From Acidovorax sp. 210-6 (GTDB lineage: Bacteria > Pseudomonadota > Gammaproteobacteria > Burkholderiales > Burkholderiaceae_C), in NCBI RefSeq assembly GCF_010020825.1, contig NZ_JAACJE010000001.1:1426001-1490000 (forward strand): a stretch of 64,000 bases of DNA. Direction: 5' to 3'. Positions within the stretch are counted from its first letter, which is position 1; every line of letters starts with the position of its first letter. Positions 17,758 through 27,174 of the stretch are shown here, one piece after another. Made by a program: the position numbers and the translations under genes. The notes below the pieces were generated by a model that was given only the letters and a program-made list of their open reading frames with translations, was not told where the DNA came from and ran no database searches.

Positions 17758-18705
17758 ATGTCCTTTCGAATGCAGTTGGCCTCGCTCCCGGACGGCGCGG
17801 GGTCCTTTGAGGTGTTGAGCTTCGCGACGGTGCGTCGCCCGGCGCATGGCGCCGCGCGCCCCTTCGACCCCGTGCTCGCGGCCACCGTGGGCACGCAGCT
17901 GGAGTACGGCAACCTTTTTGCCTATCTGTTCCGCCGGTTCGGCTATCCCAACGAGCCCTGGGACCGGCGCAACGAGCTGGCGCGCTATCTGCTCTCGACG
18001 CGCCGCGCCGACTTGTTCCTCGGCGTGGCGCCCCGGCTCGACGGCCGCGCCGATCTCAGCCTGGTCTTCCTCGGCCCCGCGGGACTTGGACAGGCGGCCC
18101 GGTCCTTCTGCAGCGCGCCCGTCGAGGCCTGGGAGGGCAGGGCGATCGCGCACGGCGCCCCGAGGGACTGGCCGGGGTGGCTGGGGCCCGCCTCTGCCGC
18201 CTCCAGAGCAAGCACCGACCCGCCAGGGAACCCCGCGGACGGCCCGGCACGCCGGCTGCGCGAGGCGCTGCGGCCCCGGCCCGGCGATCCTCCCTCCGTG
18301 GCGCTGCGCAAGCGCCGGTACCTGCAGCGCTGCCATGAGCTCTACGCGCGCGTCGAGCCTGCGCCACGGCCGCTGCAGCGGCCCGCCGCATTGAAGGACT
18401 GGTCCGATGCGGATCCGCTCAAGCCCTACGCCCTGGCCGCCACACAGGCGCTGCGCGAGCTGAAGCGCGACGTGCGGCTTGGCGACGGCGCGATCGATGT
18501 GTTCGGGGCCCGGGCGCCCACTCGGCGCGCGCTCGCCGGCGCGGAGTCCGCCGACCTGTCCTGGAACGCGCTCGTGCCGCAGAACGCCCCGCTCGTCGCC
18601 GAGTTGCAGCGGGCGCTCGTGCGCCTCGGCAGAGGCGACGCGCGGCTGGGTGTGGCCCGCGCATTGGCCCTGCTGCAGCGCGAGCCCGGGCGCGCCAGCC
18701 GCTGA
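17758..18705 (+). CDS. hypothetical protein
   Basis: This 315-residue protein is not recognised. It has no signal peptide or membrane segment. Notable stretches are GTQLEYGNLFAYLFRRFGYPNEP and RRADLFLGVAPRL near the N-terminus (about 47-95) and a C-terminal helical region rich in Ala, Leu and Arg. The start at 17758 is preferred because GGAGGT lies 8 bp upstream; an ATG at 17737 is possible. It lies just upstream of the quorum-sensing genes on the same strand but 303 bp away, so it is probably separately transcribed. Confidence 0.7.
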   Translation: MSFRMQLASLPDGAGSFEVLSFATVRRPAHGAARPFDPVLAATVGTQLEYGNLFAYLFRRFGYPNEPWDRRNELARYLLSTRRADLFLGVAPRLDGRADLSLVFLGPAGLGQAARSFCSAPVEAWEGRAIAHGAPRDWPGWLGPASAASRASTDPPGNPADGPARRLREALRPRPGDPPSVALRKRRYLQRCHELYARVEPAPRPLQRPAALKDWSDADPLKPYALAATQALRELKRDVRLGDGAIDVFGARAPTRRALAGAESADLSWNALVPQNAPLVAELQRALVRLGRGDARLGVARALALLQREPGRASR

Positions 18706-19008
18706 GGAGCGTCGCATGCAACCCACCGGACGACCGAACAGCGCCAGCGGCTGCCGTCCGGTGGCCTGCGTCTGCCCGCTCCAGGGGACGGTCCGCCGGA
18801 ATAACCTGCCCGATTTCCGTGCAATCGCAGCAAAATCGGTAGTTGCGTTGCCCGGCACTGCGTGTCGGGCGGCCTGCCGACAGCAATATCCGCTGGCGGC
18901 GGGGAGTCGTTGGCCGCCCACAAGGTAGACCAGTGTGTTCCATGTCCATGCACGGTGCGCCCGCCGCCGTGGGGATTCTCTGGAAGGAGGGTGGGCGGGA
19001 GAAGAGCC
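18706..19008. other. 303-bp intergenic region upstream of luxR
   Basis: No gene is seen. The gap holds two inverted repeats. CCGATTT-N16-AAATCGG lies at 18810-18839, and an imperfect 21-bp dyad, GCCCGGCAC-TGC-GTGTCGGGC, lies at 18850-18870. Neither is a good match to a lux box (CTG-N10-CAG), but both are plausible operator sites for luxR expression. Confidence 0.45.
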
Positions 19009-19722
19009 ATGGAGAACTGGGCGGGATCCCTGATGCAGGCCATCGACCCCGACGGCGCCGAGGACGAGGTGTTCGCCCATATCGCGTTCGCCGCCAGGGG
19101 CCTGGGCTTCGAGTGGTGCGCGTTCGGGCTGCGCGTGCCCCTGCCGGTGACCGATCCGAAGGTCATGCTGGTCAACGACTACCCCGCGGTGTGGCAGCAC
19201 CGGTATCTCGAGGCGGGCTACGTGCGCGTCGACCCCACGGTGCTGCACGGGCGCAGCAGCCAGGTGCCGCTCGTCTGGAGCGAACAGGTCTTCGCATCGA
19301 CCCCGGGGCTGTGGTCCGAGGCGCAGTCCGCAGGCCTGCGCTACGGCTGGTGCCAGTCGAGCCTGGACGCGTACGGGGTGACGAGCATGCTCAGCCTGTC
19401 GCGCTCGTCCGAGCCGATCACCGGCACGGAGATGGCGGACAAGCGGATGCAGATGTCCTGGCTGGTGAACATCGCGCACATGGCACTGGGCCGCCACTTC
19501 AAGCCCAGGCTGTACGGACCGCCGGGCGCCGACCTGACGGCCCGGGAGACGGAAGTGCTCAAATGGACCATCGACGGCAAGACCGCCGGGGAGATCGCGC
19601 TCATCCTCTCGATCAGCATCGATACGGTGAACTACCACGTCAAGAACGCGACCCTCAAGATGAATTCGCCCAACAAGGCAACCGCCGCCGTTCGCGCGCT
19701 CGCGATGGGCCTGCTGTCGTGA
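19009..19722 (+). CDS. luxR: LuxR family quorum-sensing transcriptional regulator
   Basis: This acyl-homoserine-lactone-responsive activator or repressor has 237 residues, the standard length. The autoinducer-binding domain (about 1-165) keeps the conserved Trp, Tyr, Asp-Pro and Trp residues of the ligand pocket (WQHRYLEAGYVRVDP, then PLVW). The DNA-binding HTH is at about 172-235 (LTARETEVLKWTIDGKTAGEIA, with the recognition helix around SIDTVNYHVKNA). The start at 19009 is 13 bases after GGGCGGGAG; an ATG at 18862 would add a 49-residue unconserved extension. RsaM-like and LuxI genes follow on the same strand, the normal neighbours of this regulator. Confidence 0.93.
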   Translation: MENWAGSLMQAIDPDGAEDEVFAHIAFAARGLGFEWCAFGLRVPLPVTDPKVMLVNDYPAVWQHRYLEAGYVRVDPTVLHGRSSQVPLVWSEQVFASTPGLWSEAQSAGLRYGWCQSSLDAYGVTSMLSLSRSSEPITGTEMADKRMQMSWLVNIAHMALGRHFKPRLYGPPGADLTARETEVLKWTIDGKTAGEIALILSISIDTVNYHVKNATLKMNSPNKATAAVRALAMGLLS

Positions 19723-19821
19723 GAAGCGCAGCGACGGTTTGACGGGCCGCCGCCGCTCTCCGAAACTGTCGGGTGCGCGCGGCGGAGCGCCCGGCCCGCG
19801 GCATAGGCGCACGATGACGAC

Positions 19822-20241
19822 ATGACATGGCAATACGGTCCCGCGTACGGTGAAGGTCCCTGGCTGTCCAGCACGGATGGCTTTGTGCGGCTGTCGCTGG
19901 ACGCCATGCTCGACCTTCGGCTGGAGCACATGCTTTCGCGGCTGGAACAGGACCCCCAGGACATTGCGCGGTGCGGCGCACAGACCGCGATCTGCGGCTA
20001 CAGCGAGTGGTTCAGCCGCGCCGCGCCGTGCCTGAGCATCGGCTGGGACTGGCGGCTGGTGTGCGCGCCGGGCGTGCTCGGGCTGGCGCGCGTGGGCTGG
20101 CCCCGCAGCAACGTCATGTTGATCGACCGGCATGGCGCCGACTACGCCTGGCGGCGCAATCTCGAAGTCCTGGGCACCGTGGTGGACGCGCTGCCGTGGC
20201 GCGACAACCCGCGGCAGGTCCTGTTGCGCTGCACGCTATAA
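19822..20241 (+). CDS. rsaM: RsaM-like quorum-sensing repressor (DUF4902 family)
   Basis: This small acidic protein has 139 residues. Its content and position match the RsaM/DUF4902 family: conserved tryptophans (YSEWFSRA, IGWDWRLVCAPG), a central LARVGWPRSNVMLID segment and a VDALPW near the C-terminus. In Pseudomonas and Burkholderia, RsaM lies between luxR and luxI and restrains AHL production by a mechanism that is not fully known. It has no recognisable DNA-binding motif. The gene lies between LuxR and LuxI, all on the plus strand, which supports the assignment. Family recognition is from memory of the pattern. Confidence 0.82.
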   Translation: MTWQYGPAYGEGPWLSSTDGFVRLSLDAMLDLRLEHMLSRLEQDPQDIARCGAQTAICGYSEWFSRAAPCLSIGWDWRLVCAPGVLGLARVGWPRSNVMLIDRHGADYAWRRNLEVLGTVVDALPWRDNPRQVLLRCTL

Positions 20242-20289
20242 GTGTCCTCCAGCAGTTGGTAGTACCGCAAAGCGCGGGCTGACGATGCA

Positions 20290-20892
20290 ATGGCGGCTCG
20301 TCAGTCGTTGCTGGAGGCCGATGTGGAGATTATTGAAGGCACCCCGAGGTCCCTGTCGCCGGAATTGTTCGAGGGCATTGCGCGTTACCGGCACAAGGTG
20401 TTCATCGAGACGCTCGGATGGGAGCTTCCGGCCCGCGAGGGGCTGGAGCTGGACCAGTTCGACCGCCCCGACACCATCTATCTGGCCGCCCGCGAGTACG
20501 ACGGCCGCCTGGTCGGCACCGCCCGCCTGATGCCGACCGACAAGCCCTATCTGCTCGGCGAGGTGTTCCCGCAGCTGATGGGGGGCGTCGAGCCGCCGCG
20601 GCGCGCCGACGTCTGGGAACTGTCGCGTTTCGCGGCCGTGGATTTCGCGCAGGCGGGGGCCCATCCCCTGGGCCAGTTCTCGTCGCCGGTCACCCTGCAG
20701 CTGCTGCGCGAGGTGCTGCGTCTGGCGGCCGACAACGGCGTCCAGCGCCTGATCACGGTGTCTCCGCTCGGCGTGGAACGGCTGCTGCGGCGAGCCGGCT
20801 GTGCCGCCCACCGCGCGGCGCCGCCGGTGGTGATCGGCGGGCAACCGCTCTTCGCGTGCTGGGTCGAAGTGCAGGGACGGCTGTCGAGCTGA
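20290..20892 (+). CDS. luxI: N-acyl-homoserine-lactone synthase (LuxI family)
   Basis: This autoinducer synthase of 200 residues joins an acyl chain from acyl-ACP to S-adenosylmethionine to release an AHL. The invariant LuxI residues are visible: Arg and Phe in ARYRHKVFIETLGW, the Trp there, Glu and Asp in LELDQFDRPDT, Arg in GTARLMP, and Glu-Leu-Ser-Arg-Phe-Ala in VWELSRFAAVD. The N-terminus is a few residues longer than typical; ATG 20290 is used. Its stop overlaps the start of the next gene (TGATG), so the downstream protein is made in step with the synthase. The acyl chain cannot be predicted. Confidence 0.95.
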   Translation: MAARQSLLEADVEIIEGTPRSLSPELFEGIARYRHKVFIETLGWELPAREGLELDQFDRPDTIYLAAREYDGRLVGTARLMPTDKPYLLGEVFPQLMGGVEPPRRADVWELSRFAAVDFAQAGAHPLGQFSSPVTLQLLREVLRLAADNGVQRLITVSPLGVERLLRRAGCAAHRAAPPVVIGGQPLFACWVEVQGRLSS

Positions 20893-21623
20893 TGGACCCC
20901 ATGTGCGATCCCACATGCAGGTTGCCGGCAGATCTCGGTCCGCCTGGCGCCCCACCGCCGCCGTCTGCGGCAGCCGACATGGCGCCGGATGCCCGTGAAC
21001 CGGGTCCGCGGCGCGCAGGCGCCGCGGTGCAGCCGCCACAGACCCATGGCCAGCTTTCGCTCCTGATCACCGATGGGGCGGTATGGGACCTTCGGCGCGC
21101 CGCCCGGCGCAGCGGATGCCGTCTCGCCGAAATGCTGCTGGCGATGTTCGGCCTGGCGCTCGACCGGCAAGGACTGCATGGGGAGGCATCGATCACCGTT
21201 CTTTGGCCGGAACCGGGCCAGGGTGGGGCGATGCAGCGCGGCGTCGCCGGTGGCGCCGTGCAGCCGCGCGACGAGACGGCCATGCCGAAGGACATGCGCC
21301 GGGCGATCGCGGGCGGTGCTGGCCCCGGCATGGCATACGCCGACGCGCGGGGCGGCGTGGCTTTCCGGTACACGCGGTGCTGGCTGGGAGAGGCGACCAT
21401 CGCGCGGCTGCTCGAGTCCGACGCGTCAGGTGATCGGGGCGGTGATGGCGGGTTCGATCTGCTGCTCGCGATCAGCGAGTTCGATGACGAACTGCTGCTG
21501 GAATGCTTCTACCGGACCGCTGCGACGACCGAACCGTCCGCCCGCCAGTTGCTGCAGGCTTATGTGAGCGACCTTGCAGACATCGCGCGCTCGTCTTCCG
21601 AGCCCACCGGCGCACGTGGCTGA
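20892..21623 (+). CDS. condensation-domain C-lobe-like protein coupled to luxI
   Basis: This 243-residue protein starts within the luxI stop codon (TGATG). It is not a named family I can recall. The C-terminal 60 residues (FDLLLAISEFDDELLLECFY, then ARQLLQAYVSDLADIA) follow the pattern that closes NRPS condensation domains, where a beta strand 'FDL.L.~' is followed by 'L~Y.T..F....~..L...~..LL~.~'. The middle (VWDLRRAARRSGCRLAEMLL, AMFGLALDRQG) resembles the helix leading into the C-terminal lobe. The HHxxxDG active-site half is absent. Residues 1-60 are Pro/Ala-rich and probably unstructured. A catalytic role is therefore doubtful; it might bind acyl or carrier partners of the AHL synthase. 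This is inference. Confidence 0.7.
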   Translation: MDPMCDPTCRLPADLGPPGAPPPPSAAADMAPDAREPGPRRAGAAVQPPQTHGQLSLLITDGAVWDLRRAARRSGCRLAEMLLAMFGLALDRQGLHGEASITVLWPEPGQGGAMQRGVAGGAVQPRDETAMPKDMRRAIAGGAGPGMAYADARGGVAFRYTRCWLGEATIARLLESDASGDRGGDGGFDLLLAISEFDDELLLECFYRTAATTEPSARQLLQAYVSDLADIARSSSEPTGARG

Positions 21624-21712
21624 TCCCCTGGGCCGACCCCTGCCGGCCCGGGACGCGAGGTGCTTCGTCGGCGGGCCGGTTGGAGAGAGGCAAAGGCCGA
21701 AGCAGGAGGAAC

Positions 21713-22438
21713 TCACGCCGCGGGCGACGGTACCGATGGCGTGGCGCGCCAACCGTGCAGCAGTGCCTCGACGTGCAGGCTGAGAAAGCGCTGCTGGTCG
21801 AAGTCGTTGGGCTGCGGGGTGCGCAGTCCTCCCGCATGCTCCCACAGCGAGAGGAAGAGCATGGGTGCGAGCACGAGCTTGACGGCGTATTGCATTTCGG
21901 GAATGCGCAGCTCGCCGCGTTCGACACCCCGCCGCAGGATGCGGCCGACCAGTTCGTTGCCGGGCTCGATGACCTCGCGCCGGTAGAAGTCCGACAGCTC
22001 GGGGAAGTTCTGTGCCTCGCACAGCATCAGCTTGGAGATGCCCGCGGCCGGCGTGTCCCCCACGCGCCGCCACCACACCTGCATGCAGTAACGCAGCAGT
22101 TCTTCCGTGCTGCCCTCGAAGCTGTCCAGCTCGCGGCCCCATTCGGCGAAGCGTCCTGCGATGACCTCGCGCACCACGGCCTTGAGCAAGTCTTCCTTGG
22201 TGGAGAAGTACAGGAACAGCGTGCCCTTGGAGACGCCCGCCCGGGCTGCCACTTCGTCGACGCGGGTGGCGGCGAACCCCTTCTCGACGAACAGCGCGAG
22301 CGCCGCCTCCAGCAATTCGCCCGGGCGCGCCTGCTTGCGCCGCTCGAACCTGGAGCCTGTCGCGGAAATGGAAGTGGTGGAGTCCAACGTGCGGTTCTTC
22401 TTGTGATCGTGCGGTGGTTGATTGGGCCACACCTGCAT
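21713..22438 (-). CDS. TetR/AcrR family transcriptional regulator
   Basis: This one-component repressor has 241 residues. The TetR HTH is at about residues 37-85 ([20 protein letters not shown], then [18 protein letters not shown]), followed by a helical ligand-binding domain of ordinary length. The first 30 residues are not conserved, so translation may begin later. It is convergent with the luxI operon and divergent from dinG with a 541-bp gap. Its target genes and inducer are not evident. Confidence 0.9.
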   Translation of the reverse strand: MQVWPNQPPHDHKKNRTLDSTTSISATGSRFERRKQARPGELLEAALALFVEKGFAATRVDEVAARAGVSKGTLFLYFSTKEDLLKAVVREVIAGRFAEWGRELDSFEGSTEELLRYCMQVWWRRVGDTPAAGISKLMLCEAQNFPELSDFYRREVIEPGNELVGRILRRGVERGELRIPEMQYAVKLVLAPMLFLSLWEHAGGLRTPQPNDFDQQRFLSLHVEALLHGWRATPSVPSPAA

Positions 22439-22979
22439 GCGGCGTCAATCCGGAGGTACCTGGGGCAGTTCGGGCGCGGCGGAGTCGGCTGCGGCCCCGC
22501 GCCGCCCGGCATCGGGACGGGCAGGGCCGCGGCACCGGCCTCAGGGCGCGGTCCGTGACGCCTCGCGATGCCGCGCCCGCAGGTGCATGCGCATGCGCCG
22601 CGCGTGCTCGCCCTGCGGGTCCGGCAGCAGATGCTGCTGGATCTGCCAAGCCGCAGCGTCTCCAGCACGGCGCTTTCGGCCTGTGGATCCCACAGCACGG
22701 ACGGGGCGCCGGTAGCGGCTCGCCGGGCGCGGCGCTAGAGGGCACGTGCCCCCGGGGAAGGAAGTGCCGCAGTTGCGACCTTGACGCGGCCACAGGGCGT
22801 GCTGCAGCGTATCCGCCGGGATAAGGAGCCAGCGCCGGAAGCCTGGAATCGTTGCCGGTCCCGCGGCGGCACTTGCTCGGGTCCAGGGCGCTGCGCCGCA
22901 GCCTGCGATGCCATGCGCTGCCTGCGCCTCGCGGTCGCCGCCGGGGTTGACCGGGCCGAAACGGGGGCGATGCTGGGCC
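22439..22979. other. 541-bp gap between TetR and dinG
   Basis: No convincing gene. A minus-strand frame running through 22541-23182 ends with LLPDPQGEHARRMRMHLRAR and looks coding-like over its last 50 codons, which might be a gene remnant, but nothing upstream in it supports a start. The promoter regions of TetR and dinG must lie here. Confidence 0.4.
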
Positions 22980-25133
22980 ATGCTCACCCCCGACGAGAAG
23001 CAGCTGATGCAACGGTGTCTCGACGCGATCCGCGAACGATCGCCGGGGTTCCGCGCGCGCCGCCCGCAGCTGCAGATGATCGCGGCGGTGGCGCACGCGC
23101 TTGCCCGCGTCGATGCCAGCGACGCAGAGCGAAGCGACGGAGCGCACCTCGCCGTGATCGAGGCCGGAACGGGCACCGGCAAGACGGTCGCCTATCTGCT
23201 GCCCGCACTGGTGCTGGCGCACTTGCGCGGCCGCAAGCTGGTCGTGTCCTCGTCCACCGTCACGCTGCAGGAGCAACTGCTGCACAAGGACGTGCCGGAC
23301 CTGCTGCGCTTTCTGCCGTTCCCGGTCTCCTACGTCGTGGCCAAGGGCCGGCGGCGCTTCCTGTGCCCGGCGCGGCTCGCGCAGCGTCTGGACCAGCAGG
23401 CCGCGGTCGAGCCGCGCGACGCGCCCGGGCAGCAAGACGACGCGGCGGCGGACGGTGCCGGCGTGCGGCCGCTGCGCTGGTTCTCGCGCCTGGCCGAGGC
23501 CTTCGATGCCGGCCGCTGGTGCGGAGACCGCGACGCCTGGCCGCAGGTGATCCCGGAGTCCGTCTGGGCCAGCGTCACGACGGACCGCCCGGGCTGCCTG
23601 GGCAGCCGCTGTCCGAGCTATGCGCGCTGCCCCTTCTACCAGGCCCGCCAGCGTGCCAAGGAGGCCGACCTCACCATCGCCAACCACGACCTCGTGCTGG
23701 CGGCAGCGGACATGGAGCCCGGCAGCACGCTGCCCGATCTGCGCGAGGCGCTGGTAGTCTTCGACGAGGCGCACAGCCTGCCCTCCAAGGTGGTGGACCA
23801 CTGCGCCTCGCGCCACTCCGTGTGCAGTGCGGCCTCCTGGGTGTCCCATGCGGCCCGCGATGCCCGCGCCGCCGTCACGGCGCTGCGGCTCGGCCGGTTC
23901 GGCCCGGATCTCCCGGATCCTGCCCTCCCTGCCGCGCGGCTGTGCGCGGCGCTGGAGCGCCTGCTGGAGGCCGTGGGGCGGCACTGAGAGTTCGCTGGCC
24001 AGCAACGCATCAGCCGCTTCGCAGGCGGCGTGCTGCCTGTGGAGGTGCGGAAAGCGGGCGCTGCCGTGCTGGACGCAGCGCGCGCGATGGGCCAGGACCT
24101 TCTGACGCTCCGCACGGCGCTCGTGGACCGCGCAGGCGATCGTGCCGAGGCCGTGCAGCCGCACCTGGCCACGCTCGGGGGGTACTTCCCGAAACTGGAG
24201 GAGCTGGTCGCGACCTGGGACTGGATGCTGTGCGACGAGACGCAGCATCCGCTGCCCGTGGCGCGCTGGGTGGAGCGCCATGCGGGTTCGGGCGGTGGCG
24301 ACGACTTCCTGGTCTGCGCGGCGCCGATCAGCGGCGGGCCGCGGCTGCGGGAACTGCTGTGGAACAAGGTCGGCGCTGCGGTGTTGACGTCGGCGACCTT
24401 GCGCGCCTGCGGGCGCTTCGCCATGTTCCTGGAGGAGGCGGGACTGCAAGGCTATGCGGCACTGGAACCTTTGGCGCTGGCATCGCCGTTCGACTATGGG
24501 CGCCGGGCGGTCCTGCATATCCCGGGAGTGCGCGCCGATCCCCGCGATGCGGCCGCCCATGGGCAGGAGATCGTGCGGCGTCTTCCTGCCTTGCTGGCGC
24601 GCCAGCGCGGCTCGCTGGTGCTGTTCGCCTCGGCCCGGCAGATGCGCGAGGTCCAGGCAGCCTTACCCGACGAACTGAAGGCCTGCGTGCTCATGCAGGG
24701 TGAATGCTCCCGGCGCGAGCTGCTCGAGCGCCACCGTGCCCGGATCGATGCGGGCGAGCGCTCGGTGCTGTTCGGTCTGGCCAGCCTGGCCGAGGGCGTC
24801 GATCTGCCGGGCGAGTACTGCACCCATGTCATCTGCGCCAAGCTGCCGTTCTCCGTGCCGGACAACCCGCTGGAAGAGACGCGCCGCGAGTGGATAGAGG
24901 CACAGGGGCGCTCCGCATTCCTGGAACGCAGCGTGCCGGAGGTCGGCATCCGGCTGGCGCAGGCCACGGGGCGGCTGCTGCGCACGGACGACGACCACGG
25001 CACGGTGACGGTGCTGGATCCGCGGCTCGGGAGAACGCATTGGGGCCGCATGCTGCTGCGCGGCCTGCCGCCGTTTCGCATCGTCATCGGCGACCGGCCG
25101 CTCGATGCGCCCGGCTTGGCCGAGGCGGCCTGA
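22980..25133 (+). pseudogene. dinG: ATP-dependent DNA helicase DinG, broken by an in-frame stop
   Basis: DinG is a 5'-3' Fe-S superfamily 2 helicase that resolves R-loops and damaged replication structures. The first part (codons 1-335) has Walker A EAGTGTGKT at about 61-69, the four-cysteine Fe-S region (FLCPARL, then RCPSYARCPF) and the DEAH box (VVFDEAHSL). A TGA at 23985-23987 interrupts it, and the same frame continues with the second part: LTSATL, LFGLASLAEGVDLPG and the final QATGRLLRT arginine motif. Because the frame is unchanged, this is a nonsense change and not a frameshift. Codons one base away include CGA and TGG. A GTG at 24030 could restart the C-terminal half. It is either a pseudogene or a sequencing error. 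Confidence 0.88.
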
Positions 25134-25295
25134 CGTGGCGCGGGCGGCTCAGGCGACCCGCACGGCGGCAGCATGGAGCGGTGTCCGCCCGCGGCCGCCC
25201 CCTGGCCAAGCGGCGAACCGGACGGCGCGGCGCTGCTCAGCTGTGGCGGCATGCCCTCGGTTCCGGTACAACGCATTCGCAGGAGGAGAGAGATC

Positions 25296-26003
25296 ATGCG
25301 CGTCATCAGGAAACCCCGGTATCCCGAGATCAACCAGCTCACCACGAAGCTGATCGTGGGCGTCATCGCCATTGCGATCGCTTCCGTCACCGGCTGGGTG
25401 TCCACACTCGAGCGCCCGCTCGCATCCATCAGCGAGTCGTATTTCGCGGGCGACTGGTCGCGCAACATCTTCGTCGGCTTCCTGTTTGCGATCTCGGCCT
25501 TCCTGCTCTCGTACAACGGGCAGACCCGGGCGCACATGGTCCTGTCCCGGGTGGCGGCGCTGGCGGGCCTCGGCGTGGCCATGTTTCCCTGCAAGTGCGG
25601 CGGCCGCGAGGAGATCATCCCCTATGTCCACTATGCCTGCGCCGCCGTCATGTTCTCGGTGCTGGCGTATTTCTGCATCGCGTTCTACCGGCATGCGCGC
25701 AGCAAGCCCCACCGGCAGGCGCACTGGCGCGCGAGGCTGTACCTCGCATGCTTCTGGGCCATGGTCGCGGCCATGGCCGTGCTGCTGGTCAATGGCATCT
25801 GGGGTGACGATCTGGGCATCGAGGCGCGGCTGCCGCGCATCGTGTTCTACGGCGAGGCGGTGGCGCTGTCGGCCTTCGGGGTGTGCTGGCTGGTGGCCAG
25901 CCGGGTGCTGCCCGGGCTGACCCGGCCCGAGGAGCGCCATCGGCTGCTGGCCGAGGACCCTCCCGGCGCGGACGACCGCGGCGGCGAGACGCCACGGTCG
26001 TGA
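25296..26003 (+). CDS. integral membrane protein, DUF998-like
   Basis: This 235-residue inner-membrane protein has about six hydrophobic segments, the clearest being LIVGVIAIAIASVTGWV, IFVGFLFAISAFLLSY, VAALAGLGVAMFP, AAVMFSVLAYFCIAFY, LACFWAMVAAMAVLLV and AVALSAFGVCWLVASRVL. The SISESYF..D..RNIFVGFL layout resembles DUF998-type proteins, whose function is unknown. AGGAGGAG 7 bp upstream fixes the start at 25296. It is a single gene between dinG and the IclR regulator. Confidence 0.8.
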   Translation: MRVIRKPRYPEINQLTTKLIVGVIAIAIASVTGWVSTLERPLASISESYFAGDWSRNIFVGFLFAISAFLLSYNGQTRAHMVLSRVAALAGLGVAMFPCKCGGREEIIPYVHYACAAVMFSVLAYFCIAFYRHARSKPHRQAHWRARLYLACFWAMVAAMAVLLVNGIWGDDLGIEARLPRIVFYGEAVALSAFGVCWLVASRVLPGLTRPEERHRLLAEDPPGADDRGGETPRS

Positions 26004-26239
26004 CGCTGGATCCGCAGTCCCTCGCGCCGCGGTGAGCGGCCGCGCCCGCGCGGAGCGCCCCTGACGGCGCTGCGCACCCTTGCCGGACAGTCCGCCGGAT
26101 GGGGCGTCGGCCCGCTGCCGCTCGCACGCCCCTGGGAAGGGGCGGCGGGGTAAGGCTGCAAAATATGACAAGAATCGTCCGGCGCTCTGGTCTCGGTCCG
26201 GGCACAGGCATGGCATCCGAAACCATCTTGGGAGACATC

Positions 26240-27067
26240 ATGGTTGTACCGTTTGATCACGGCGCCAGGCGTGACGGCGCACAGACGCTGGGGCGGGGCC
26301 TGCGGATCGCCTCGCTGATCATGCAGGCGGGCCAGGGCGGACTGGGTCTCTCGGACGTGGTGGAGGCCACGGGCCTGAACAAGTCCACGACCCATCGGCT
26401 GCTGTTGGAGCTCGTCGGCGCCGGACTGCTGTCCCGTGACGAGCAGCGCAGGTACCGGCTCGGGCCCCTGGCCTACGAGATGGGATTGGTCTCGTCCTAC
26501 CGCTACGACGTGCGCCCGCTGTGCGAGACTTCGCTGGACCGCATCGCCTGCAGTACGGGCGACACCGTGTTCCTGGGCAAGCGGTGTGGCGCCTCGTCCG
26601 TGTGCATCGACCACCGCATCGGCGCCGAAGTGCGCCCGCCCATCGTGCCGCCGAAAGGCCGCGTCCATCCCCTGGGGGTGGGCTCGATGGGGATGGCGGT
26701 GCTCAGCCAGCTGAGCGACGAGCAGGTGACCGTGATCAACGCGGCGAACCGCAAGCGGCTGGAGGCCTTCGCCGGCGTCTCCTCGGCCTACGTCCAGGAG
26801 ATGGTGGAGCGCACGCGCGCGCTGGGTTTCGCCCGGATGGCGAACCATGTGGCGCACGGGGTGGTGTCGCTCGGCGTGAGCATCAACGACGGGTCGGGAC
26901 GGCCCCTGCTGGCCATCAGCGTGGCCACGACCCTGGGCCGCATGAGCCGCAGCCATGAGCAGTCGGTGCTGGACGCGCTCTATGCGGAAGCGCTGGTCCT
27001 GCAAGAGAGCCTGCTGCAACGCTCCCGCTTCCCGGCCGACGCTTTCGCCGTCCCCGTCACGCCCTAG
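26240..27067 (+). CDS. IclR family transcriptional regulator
   Basis: This 275-residue regulator has the IclR winged HTH at about 12-75 (LGRGLRIASLIMQAGQGGLG, then EATGLNKSTTHRLLLELVGA) and the C-terminal effector-binding domain (about 85-260, SSVCIDHRIGAEVRPP). GGAGA precedes the chosen start; in-frame ATGs further upstream lack conservation. It lies 107 bp upstream of an acyl-CoA ligase operon on the same strand. A large inverted repeat in that gap is a probable operator, so it is the likely controller of the operon. Confidence 0.92.
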   Translation: MVVPFDHGARRDGAQTLGRGLRIASLIMQAGQGGLGLSDVVEATGLNKSTTHRLLLELVGAGLLSRDEQRRYRLGPLAYEMGLVSSYRYDVRPLCETSLDRIACSTGDTVFLGKRCGASSVCIDHRIGAEVRPPIVPPKGRVHPLGVGSMGMAVLSQLSDEQVTVINAANRKRLEAFAGVSSAYVQEMVERTRALGFARMANHVAHGVVSLGVSINDGSGRPLLAISVATTLGRMSRSHEQSVLDALYAEALVLQESLLQRSRFPADAFAVPVTP

Positions 27068-27082
27068 CGCGCGGCCATTCGC

Positions 27083-27110
27083 GCGAAGTTCCCTGTATGT
27101 GGAACTTCGC
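27083..27110. promoter_or_regulatory. 28-bp inverted repeat, probable IclR operator
   Basis: GCGAAGTTCC-N8-GGAACTTCGC is a perfect 10-bp-arm dyad lying 16 bp after the IclR stop and 64 bp before the acyl-CoA ligase start. No T run follows, so an operator is favoured over a terminator, although it could be both. Confidence 0.65.
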
Positions 27111-27174
27111 GGCACCACGGGCGCGCCGCCCTTCCTAGACTTCGGTGCAACCGATGTGGATGGAAGGGAAAGCA

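Noticed and set aside
18810-18870. lux box for the LuxR regulator
   Set aside because: The dyads here do not fit the CTG-N10-CAG pattern of lux boxes, so they are listed only as unassigned inverted repeats.
20242-20289. lux box directly upstream of luxI
   Set aside because: No 18-20 bp dyad resembling a lux box could be found in this 48-bp gap.
21426-24560. Very long minus-strand frame of 1044 codons opposite TetR and dinG
   Set aside because: It spans several real genes and the gap with low-complexity composition and no domain. It is a result of high GC.
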